This document shows, piece by piece, positions 55,943-64,000 of a stretch of DNA of 64,000 bases. Position numbers and translations under genes: made by a program. The DNA is taken from assembly GCF_030295935.1 (NCBI RefSeq), contig NZ_AP027362.1, positions 3,472,001 through 3,536,000 on the forward strand, given 5' to 3'. The notes under the pieces were generated by a model, which saw nothing but the letters and a program-made list of their open reading frames with translations, was not told where the DNA came from and searched no databases. The DNA comes from Thalassotalea piscium (GTDB taxonomy: Bacteria > Pseudomonadota > Gammaproteobacteria > Enterobacterales > Alteromonadaceae). Each line of letters opens with the position of its first letter. Positions within the stretch are counted from its first letter, which is position 1.

Positions 55943-57103
55943 CTACTGTCGCTGACTAGCAACGAGCCCTTGTGCTAAATCAGCAATAATATCGTCAATG
56001 TCTTCAATACCTACAGAAATACGCACTAATGACTCAGTAATACCGGCTTCAATTTGTGCCGAATGCTCCATACTAGCGTGAGTCATAGTGGAAGGATGGC
56101 TAATTAAACTCTCAACTCCTCCTAACGACTGCGCCAGTGTAAATAAGGTTAAGTTAGCAAATAATTTTTCAACCGCCGCAATCCCACCTTTTATTTCAAA
56201 ACTTAGCATGCCACCCGCACTCTCTTGCTGTTTTTTAGCTACATTATGATTTGGGTGCGTGATAAACCCTGGGTAGTATACCTTTTCAATAGCTGTATTT
56301 TCTTGTAAAAATGCAGCAACTTGGTCGGCATTGGCTTGGTGTTGTTTTATTCTTACAGGGAGCGTTTTTAAACCACGTAGTGCTAGGTAGCTATCAAAAG
56401 CCGACCCCGTAATACCAATACAATTAGCCCACCAAGCTAGCTCTTCACCAATGGCAACATCTTTAGTCACTAATACGCCGCCAACAACATCGCTATGACC
56501 ATTGATGTATTTAGTGGTTGAGTGAAAAACGATATCAGCACCTAGCGTTAATGGTTGCTGTAAAATTGGCGATAAAAAAGTATTATCAACAGCAACTAAA
56601 GCACCCGCCTGATGGCTTTTTTGGCAAATTTTTGAAATATCAACAATACGTAACAGTGGGTTACTTGGTGTTTCTATCAAGACTAATTTCGGCTTTTGAT
56701 CTAATGCTTGTTGTAAAGCTTGCTCATCATCTTGGTCAACAATAATCAATTTAAATTGGCCGCGTTTAGCTAAATGAGTAAATAATCGATAACTACCACC
56801 ATAACAATCATGCGGTATAACGATAGTGTCGTTAACTGACAGTAATTGGCAAATAAGATGAACGGCAGCCATACCAGTACTGGTGACTACACCAACCGCA
56901 CCTTTTTCTAGGTCTGCTATAGCTTGGCCAAAAGTTGATCTTGTTGGATTACCGGTACGAGAATAATCAAATTGACGCTTATCGTTAAGTCCCTTTAGCG
57001 AATAGGTGCTTGATAAATGTATTGGCGCTACAACAGCACCATGATGTTTGTCGGTATTAATGCCACCACGAACGGCAATAGTGGCATTTTTTTTATCAGA
57101 CAT
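55943..57103 (-). CDS. metB: Cystathionine gamma-synthase MetB
   Basis: The 386-residue PLP enzyme of the Cys/Met family shows 'YSRTGNPTRSTFGQ', 'HDCYGGSYRLF', 'VDNTFLSPILQQPL' and the PLP-lysine motif 'FHSTTKYINGHSDVVGG'. It condenses O-succinylhomoserine with cysteine. It forms an operon with metL and is divergent from metJ, with Met boxes in between, the classical MetJ-regulated layout. Confidence 0.95.
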   Translation of the reverse strand: MSDKKNATIAVRGGINTDKHHGAVVAPIHLSSTYSLKGLNDKRQFDYSRTGNPTRSTFGQAIADLEKGAVGVVTSTGMAAVHLICQLLSVNDTIVIPHDCYGGSYRLFTHLAKRGQFKLIIVDQDDEQALQQALDQKPKLVLIETPSNPLLRIVDISKICQKSHQAGALVAVDNTFLSPILQQPLTLGADIVFHSTTKYINGHSDVVGGVLVTKDVAIGEELAWWANCIGITGSAFDSYLALRGLKTLPVRIKQHQANADQVAAFLQENTAIEKVYYPGFITHPNHNVAKKQQESAGGMLSFEIKGGIAAVEKLFANLTLFTLAQSLGGVESLISHPSTMTHASMEHSAQIEAGITESLVRISVGIEDIDDIIADLAQGLVASQRQ

Positions 57104-57139
57104 GAGCTTACCTAAAGAGTCAATTTCAAATGGATGTTT

Positions 57140-57211
57140 GGACGTCTACAACTCTAAACGGTTTCAATATTCCGGTCAAGAACTTTTAGACATCTACACT
57201 TCTACACATTC
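57140..57211. promoter_or_regulatory. Tandem MetJ-binding Met boxes between metB and metJ
   Basis: Units related to AGACGTCT occur as GGACGTCT-ACAACTCT (57140-57155) and AGACATCT-ACACTTCT-ACACATTC (57188-57211). The best units match 7 of 8 bases, and the second array is three boxes in register. MetJ binds tandem eight-base boxes as dimers with S-adenosylmethionine. The position in the metJ/metBL divergent region is classical. Confidence 0.8.
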
Positions 57212-57356
57212 ATAGTTGACTCATAGCTCACAAGCAGTAAAATCATACTTAGAATTTCTATGGGCTTTCAATTAGTACAAACATCATTACTCTCTGTTTG
57301 ACTAGTGCGAGCGCCATTATAAAAAATATATTACAAATTAAATCAGAGGAAACTTC

Positions 57357-57686
57357 ATGGCAAAGTGGAATGGCGAGTACATTAATCCATACGCAGAACA
57401 CGGAAAAAAAAGTGAGCAAGTTAAAAAGATCACTGTTTCCATTCCGTTGCGTGTACTCAAGGTACTTACCGATGAGCGAACGCGCCGCCAAATTAATAAT
57501 TTAAGGCATGCTACAAACAGTGAATTATTATGTGAAGCTTTTTTACACGCTTTTACTGGCCAACCCTTACCTGACGATCACGACTTAGCGAAAGATAACT
57601 TAGAGAAGTTGCCTGCAAGTGTGAGAAAAATACTAACTGAGCAAGGCATTACCGACTTTTCGCAATATGATGATGACGAAGTTTAA
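57357..57686 (+). CDS. metJ: Methionine regulon repressor MetJ
   Basis: The 109-residue ribbon-helix-helix protein starts '[20 protein letters not shown]' and contains the DNA-binding strand '[15 protein letters not shown]' and '[20 protein letters not shown]', as in MetJ. AGAGGAA lies six bases before the ATG. It represses the met genes with S-adenosylmethionine, including the divergent metBL operon. Confidence 0.96.
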   Translation: MAKWNGEYINPYAEHGKKSEQVKKITVSIPLRVLKVLTDERTRRQINNLRHATNSELLCEAFLHAFTGQPLPDDHDLAKDNLEKLPASVRKILTEQGITDFSQYDDDEV

Positions 57687-57711
57687 TTTAATTCTGATGT
57701 ATTAAAATATT

Positions 57712-57734
57712 AAAGCCAACTATTCGTTGGCTTT
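57712..57734. terminator. Terminator shared by metJ and the convergent malic enzyme gene
   Basis: AAAGCCAAC pairs with GTTGGCTTT around TATTC, and the plus strand continues with a T-run (TTTTTTATA). It lies 26 bases after the metJ stop and shortly after the malic enzyme stop, so it can serve both directions. Confidence 0.85.
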
Positions 57735-57751
57735 TTTATATTTGCTAGCAC

Positions 57752-58993
57752 CTATTTCATGTAGTTCGCAGGTAGGTCTAGTGCCGCAACACCCGATTCT
57801 ACTGCAGCAATAGCTACAGCTCTAGCTACACGGCCACACAGTCGTGAGTCCATTGGCTTAGGAATTATATATTCTTTACCAAATGTTAATTCGCTAACAC
57901 CTGAGGCCGCCAATACCTCTTGTGGAACCGGCTCTTTCGCTAACTCACGAATAGCATGAACACAAGCAACCTTCATTTCATCGTTGATTGTTCTTGCTCT
58001 TACATCTAATGCACCACGGAAAATAAATGGAAAGCACAGTACGTTATTTACTTGGTTTGGATAATCAGAACGACCTGTTGCTATAATTACGTCATCGCGT
58101 GCAGATAATGCTAATTCAGGCTTAATTTCAGGATCTGGATTCGAGCAAGCAAATATCACTGGTTTAGGAGCCATCATTTTCACATGCTCAGCAGATAAAA
58201 CATCAGGCCCTGAAACACCTACAAAAACATCAGCACCATCAATCACATCTTCTAAAGTTCGTTTGTCTGTATTATTAGCAAATGAACGCTTATATTCGTT
58301 AAGATCATCGCGACGGGTATGAATAACTCCCTTAGTATCTAGCATGTATATTTTTTCACGCTGTGCACCACACTTGATCAACAAGTCCATGCAAGCAATT
58401 GCAGCCGCGCCTGCGCCCATACAAACAATATCAGCTTCTTTAATATTTTTACCTTGTACATCAAGCGCATTTAGTAAACCAGCTGCAGTTACAATAGCAG
58501 TGCCATGTTGATCATCATGAAAAACAGGTACCTTACAACGTTCAATTAGTGCTTTCTCGATAATAAAACATTCAGGCGCTTTTATATCTTCAAGATTAAT
58601 TCCACCAAAACTGTCTGCAATGTTGGCAACGGTATCAATGAAATCTTCAGTTGTTTTATGCTTAACTTCAATATCGAATGAATTAATACCTGCAAAACGC
58701 TTGAATAGTAACGCCTTACCTTCCATTACTGGTTTAGCCGCCATAGGACCTAAATTGCCTAAGCCTAAAATGGCAGTGCCATTAGTTACAACCGCAACTG
58801 TATTTCCTTTACCGGTATATTTATAAACATCGTCAGGATTTTCAGCAATTGCTCTAACAGGCTCAGCAACACCGGGGCTATACGCTAATGAAAGGTCGTA
58901 GCTTGTTTCTGCGGGTTTCGTCAGTTCGACACTTATTTTTCCTGGAATGGGTAATGCGTGATAATCTAATGCCTCTTGACGTAAATCAGTCAT
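57752..58993 (-). CDS. NAD(P)-dependent malic enzyme (short, single-domain type)
   Basis: The 413-residue protein has the malic enzyme core: 'LSLAYSPGVAEPVRAI', 'TNGTAILGLGNLGPMAAKPVMEGKA', 'PVFHDDQHGTAIV' and the Rossmann loop 'CMGAGAAAIACMDLL'. It lacks the phosphotransacetylase-like domain of MaeB. It oxidatively decarboxylates malate to pyruvate; cofactor preference cannot be read with certainty. GGAAGAA precedes the ATG. Confidence 0.93.
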   Translation of the reverse strand: MTDLRQEALDYHALPIPGKISVELTKPAETSYDLSLAYSPGVAEPVRAIAENPDDVYKYTGKGNTVAVVTNGTAILGLGNLGPMAAKPVMEGKALLFKRFAGINSFDIEVKHKTTEDFIDTVANIADSFGGINLEDIKAPECFIIEKALIERCKVPVFHDDQHGTAIVTAAGLLNALDVQGKNIKEADIVCMGAGAAAIACMDLLIKCGAQREKIYMLDTKGVIHTRRDDLNEYKRSFANNTDKRTLEDVIDGADVFVGVSGPDVLSAEHVKMMAPKPVIFACSNPDPEIKPELALSARDDVIIATGRSDYPNQVNNVLCFPFIFRGALDVRARTINDEMKVACVHAIRELAKEPVPQEVLAASGVSELTFGKEYIIPKPMDSRLCGRVARAVAIAAVESGVAALDLPANYMK

Positions 58994-59170
58994 GTTTCTT
59001 CCTAAATGCGTTGAGTGATAATAATTTATTATTGTTAATATGATAAGTACGGCTATGGTATTTCATTTACCTTGAAGCAATCAAGAGCATTTGCATATAA
59101 ACAATTTCTAGCAGCTATATAACTATATTATGTTCTTCTCGTTAGGTTTATATCAAATACTAAGTATAAA

Positions 59171-59195
59171 AAAACCAGCGATAAACGCTGGTTTT
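59171..59195 (-). terminator. Terminator of purA
   Basis: AAAACCAGCG pairs with CGCTGGTTTT around ATAAA, about 25 bases after the purA stop on the minus strand, followed there by a run of T (TTTTTTTATAC). Confidence 0.85.
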
Positions 59196-59220
59196 TATAA
59201 GAAATTAACTTTTGCTGATT

Positions 59221-60893
<1,673 letters not shown>

Positions 60894-62423
60894 ATGTTAT
60901 TTAAACAATTTTTCTATCCCACCTTTATTTATTTTTGTATCTTTTCTAGCGGTGTTATTCAAGCCACAGAGCAAAACACTGATAAAGAAGCAGCAACGTC
61001 TATTCCAGAAGCCCGTCAATTTATTAGTCAACATAAAGGACGATTTAACGGCCAAAATATTGAGTATACGGTTACCGCAGGAGAAACTTATTTAAGAGAT
61101 AAGCATGGTAAGGAAACTGCGAGTATCTTTACCTTCGCCTACACTAAAAAAAATACAAAAGGTAAAACCAGACCAGTAACCTTTATATGGAATGGAGGAC
61201 CAGGCTCAGCATCAACTTGGCTGCATATGGGAGGTTTTGGCCCAAAACGAGTGCATGTGCCAAGCGATGCTAAATTTCCAGGTAATGCACCTTATCCAGT
61301 TCTAGATACCGCAGAGTCGATCCTTGATGTATCAGATCTTGTTTTTATCGACCCTGTAGGTACTGGTTTTTCTCGTGCGCTAGGGCAACATAAAGGTAAA
61401 GAGTTTTGGGGATTAAAAGAAGATGCTAAGTCGATGGCGAGCTTTATCCGAACATGGATTACCGATAACGGCCGATGGAACTCTCCCCGTTTCTTACTTG
61501 GAGAAAGCTATGGTACAACGCGTGCAGCAGCGGTAGCCAAAATATTAGAACAAGACTTATCGGTTAGCCTTAATGGGATTGTTTTTATCTCACAAGCCTT
61601 AGATTATCAAGGCTCTAGCCCGTATGTACCAGATAATATCATTTCTCATATTACTTATTTACCCACAATGGCGGCAGCGGCTGTTTATCATGGAAAAATT
61701 AATCCAAAGCCAGACAATTTATCGACTTTTCTCGCACAAGCTAGAGACTTTGCTACTGATGAGTTAATGCCTGCTTTATTCAAAGGTAATACCATCAGCG
61801 ATGCAACTAGAAGTCATATTCGTGATCGATTAGTTCACTTCACGGGGCTGTCTCCAGCTTATATTGAAAAAGCTAACCTGCGCATTGGTGGATTTCATTT
61901 TGCCAAAGAACTGTTAAGAGATGATGGTATTGCCATTGGCTTGCTCGATGCACGTTACACCATAGATGAAGCTGATGATCTAACTGCTAAGCCAGGCTAT
62001 GATGCTAGTCGTTCTATTTCATCTGCTTATAATGCCGGCTTGATGAGTTATATACGAAGCGATTTAGGCGTTAACTGGAACCGAACTTATTTAGCACCAG
62101 CAGACGATGAGTTATCAGATCAATGGAGTTGGCGCACTGCACCTAAAAATAAAGCTTGGGAGCCAACCTATGTCAATACCACACACGACTTATCAAAAGC
62201 TTTACGCATTAACCCTAATCTGAAAGTATTTGTTGCTGCTGGCTATTATGACTTAGTAACACCTTTCTTTGATGCCGAATATACTCTAAATCGCCACAAC
62301 ATTAAAAAAGAGCAAATTCAATATGAATATTACCATGGCGGTCATATGATGTATGTTCACGAACCCACAAGACTCGACTTATTAAATGACACCCGCAAGT
62401 TTATTCAACAACAATTAAAATAA
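60894..62423 (+). CDS. Exported S10-family serine carboxypeptidase-like protein
   Basis: The 509-residue protein has a signal peptide (cleavage near VIQA) and the serine carboxypeptidase fold: 'FIWNGGPGSAS' (from residue 97), 'VFIDPVGTGFSRA', the nucleophile motif GESYG with Ser205, a later Asp region ('VAAGYYDLVTPF') and His in 'YYHGGHMMYVHEP'. All triad parts are present. It probably trims peptides in the periplasm or outside the cell. The strong hairpin after it ends transcription. Confidence 0.93.
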   Translation: MLFKQFFYPTFIYFCIFSSGVIQATEQNTDKEAATSIPEARQFISQHKGRFNGQNIEYTVTAGETYLRDKHGKETASIFTFAYTKKNTKGKTRPVTFIWNGGPGSASTWLHMGGFGPKRVHVPSDAKFPGNAPYPVLDTAESILDVSDLVFIDPVGTGFSRALGQHKGKEFWGLKEDAKSMASFIRTWITDNGRWNSPRFLLGESYGTTRAAAVAKILEQDLSVSLNGIVFISQALDYQGSSPYVPDNIISHITYLPTMAAAAVYHGKINPKPDNLSTFLAQARDFATDELMPALFKGNTISDATRSHIRDRLVHFTGLSPAYIEKANLRIGGFHFAKELLRDDGIAIGLLDARYTIDEADDLTAKPGYDASRSISSAYNAGLMSYIRSDLGVNWNRTYLAPADDELSDQWSWRTAPKNKAWEPTYVNTTHDLSKALRINPNLKVFVAAGYYDLVTPFFDAEYTLNRHNIKKEQIQYEYYHGGHMMYVHEPTRLDLLNDTRKFIQQQLK

Positions 62424-62435
62424 CTCTTTGCATAT

Positions 62436-62467
62436 TGTTGTAGAGCTTCTATAGAAGCTCTACAACA
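62436..62467 (+). terminator. Terminator of the S10 peptidase gene
   Basis: A perfect 16-base inverted repeat (TGTTGTAGAGCTTCTA and its inverse) is directly followed by TTTTTCATTT. It lies 12 bases after the stop codon. Confidence 0.9.
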
Positions 62468-62555
62468 TTTTTCATTTAAGTGCTAGTGAAACGAGATTCA
62501 CTACATTGTAAAACGCATAAAATTAACTAATAAGCAGCAAACTACGGAGTTTATC

Positions 62556-64000
62556 GTGCCAAGAATAAAACTATTGTTTGGTATTTTAGCCCTAATATGT
62601 ACCGCATGTTCAACAACACCAAGTAAGCCTACCAAAGACAACACTTCAGCTATAGTTACGCAAATAGCAAACGAATTTGTCGACGGTTATTTCACTCAGT
62701 ATACCGAAGAAGTTTACGAAATAGGTTACCCAAATGCACCAATGGACAGGTTTGGTCATCATGATGAACAATCAATTACATTATGGAATGCTAAAGTAGA
62801 CCGGTGGTTAAACACACTTAACACAATTGATATTAAAACAATAGAAAACGCTGAAACAGCGCTAACTTACACTTTTGCTAAAGAAAAAATACAAGCTCTT
62901 GTCGATCATAGAGTGTGTAAAATGGAGCTTTGGAATATCAGCCCTACATGGACAGGCTGGCAATTCCGTATATCTTCAACTCTTGCTGTACAACCAGTGA
63001 AAACTGCCGAAGAGCGCAAGATCGCGTTGGCACGCGTAAGTGATATTGCTCGTTACCTAAAAACAGAAATTCGTAATTTACGCAGGGGGCAACAGCAAGG
63101 ATACGCCGCAGGACAAAATAATGTGATAAAGGTAATTGACCAAGTGACGTCATTTATCAATACGCCTATTACTGAATTGCCTTTTTATGCGCCTGCTACA
63201 AAGTCAAACGACCGGCTATTTACTCGTACCTATGAAAAAATTCTACGCACTGAAGTACGCGACGCTATAATTCAGTACCGAGATTACCTAGCGAACGAAT
63301 ATAAGGGTCATTCAAAACCTGGAGTGAGTGCAAATCCTAACGGTAGGGCCTGTTACGATGCCTCTGTTAAGTTTCATGCTTCTATTTCAATGTCCGCTGA
63401 AGATATTTACCACGCAGGGATCACCCAAATGGCGGCGATTCAAAACGAAATGCGTAATATTGCTAGATCATCATTCGCTACAGACGACGTTGAAAGTTTG
63501 ATGACAGAGTTACGCACCAACCCTGCTTACACTTTTAAAAACGAACAGGATATGCTTGATTATATAGCAGCCGCTGTTGAACGTGCTAAGTCTGTCGTTG
63601 GCGACTGGTTTGGTAATGTGCCAAATGCAGAGATGATTATAGTAGCATCTCCGCCGTATGAAAAAGATTCAGGTGGAGGTTTTTATTCTTCAGGCTCGGC
63701 TGACGGCGAACGCCCTGGTATTTATAAAGTTGGCACCTACAAGCCAACAACTATCAGTAAAGCTGGTCAGGAGTCTACCGCATTTCATGAAAGTTACCCG
63801 GGCCATCACCTACAATTTGCTGTTGCATTAACAAACCAAAGCGCACACCCAATTTTCCGTTATATGTATGTTGGTGGGTCTTCAGAAGGTTGGGCACTTT
63901 ATACTGAAAAGCTTGCCGACGAAATGGGCATATATTCAGATGACCTTGCCAGATTAGGAATGCTCTCGAATGCGGCACTTCGTGCTGCAAGGTTAGTTGT
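62556..64000 (+). CDS. DUF885 family lipoprotein (3' end outside window)
   Basis: The frame starts at GTG 62556, with GGAG six bases upstream, and is still open at the window end (about 481 residues seen). The N-terminus is a lipoprotein-like signal (hydrophobic stretch ending CTAC, then STTPS). The conserved 'FHESYPGHHLQFA' with His411-Glu412 and His417 is the presumed zinc site of DUF885 proteins, and 'GSSEGWALYTEKLADEMG' supplies the third ligand Glu. DUF885 proteins are thought to be metallopeptidases. The neighbouring S10 gene suggests a peptide-use context. Confidence 0.9.
   Translation, partial: MPRIKLLFGILALICTACSTTPSKPTKDNTSAIVTQIANEFVDGYFTQYTEEVYEIGYPNAPMDRFGHHDEQSITLWNAKVDRWLNTLNTIDIKTIENAETALTYTFAKEKIQALVDHRVCKMELWNISPTWTGWQFRISSTLAVQPVKTAEERKIALARVSDIARYLKTEIRNLRRGQQQGYAAGQNNVIKVIDQVTSFINTPITELPFYAPATKSNDRLFTRTYEKILRTEVRDAIIQYRDYLANEYKGHSKPGVSANPNGRACYDASVKFHASISMSAEDIYHAGITQMAAIQNEMRNIARSSFATDDVESLMTELRTNPAYTFKNEQDMLDYIAAAVERAKSVVGDWFGNVPNAEMIIVASPPYEKDSGGGFYSSGSADGERPGIYKVGTYKPTTISKAGQESTAFHESYPGHHLQFAVALTNQSAHPIFRYMYVGGSSEGWALYTEKLADEMGIYSDDLARLGMLSNAALRAARLV

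Noticed and set aside
57258-57491. 77-codon frame antisense to metJ
   Set aside because: It overlaps the well-supported metJ gene and its operator region and has no family pattern.

Overview
The window is AT-rich chromosomal DNA from a marine gammaproteobacterium, most likely of the order Alteromonadales and close to Colwelliaceae (Thalassotalea/Colwellia-like). This rests on gene content and order: yheS-yheT-yheU, nudE-yrfG flanking a complete type II secretion operon and hslR-hslO, a divergent argE / argCBFGH(A)-argA cluster with an ArgH-acetyltransferase fusion, metJ / metBL, and purA. I saw no rRNA, tRNA, CRISPR array or prophage.

Layout. 1-4.8 kb: 3' part of the ABC-F gene yheS, a Sel1-repeat protein, a 42-residue DUF3149 membrane protein, yheT-yheU, then an intact IS256-family element with 29-bp inverted repeats and an 8-bp target duplication, inserted into the hairpin that ended the convergent rnk gene. 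4.8-7.7 kb: rnk, a small MITE-like repeat, nudE-cysQ, yrfG. 7.7-19.1 kb: gspC-D-E-F-G-H-I-J-K-L-M-N on the minus strand. 19.3-21.1 kb: hslR, hslO and a small exported protein. 21.2-27.9 kb: a MITE-like element, a 1318-residue M36 metalloprotease with a GlyGly-CTERM tail (a plausible type II secretion client), and an operon of PCu(A)C copper chaperone, DUF2333 protein and TIGR04219-type outer-membrane protein. 27.9-33 kb: an enoyl-CoA isomerase-like protein, a Psp-like envelope-stress operon behind a sigma54-like promoter, a mercaptopyruvate sulfurtransferase, a 45-residue membrane peptide and dusA. 33.2-38.7 kb: tamA-tamB.

38.9-41.7 kb is the most accessory-looking part: small unrecognised membrane or exported proteins, a methyltransferase and a 314-bp MITE-like element. 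41.9-50.8 kb is arginine biosynthesis, with ArgR-box-like repeats 21 bp apart between argC and argE. 50.8-53.5 kb holds a gene remnant, a CopD-like protein, a protein with a degenerate HD-GYP-like region and a decayed MITE. 53.5-57.7 kb is metL, metB and metJ with tandem Met boxes. 57.7-64 kb has a malic enzyme, purA, an S10 carboxypeptidase-like protein and a DUF885 lipoprotein cut by the window end.

No single spectacular new system stands out. The items most worth a second look are the IS insertion that splits the rnk terminator, a family of at least three related TA-flanked MITE-like elements, the Psp-like operon with extra genes and a sigma54-like promoter, the degenerate HD-GYP-like protein, two previously easy-to-miss small membrane proteins, and the unexplained small-gene cluster between tamA and argA.
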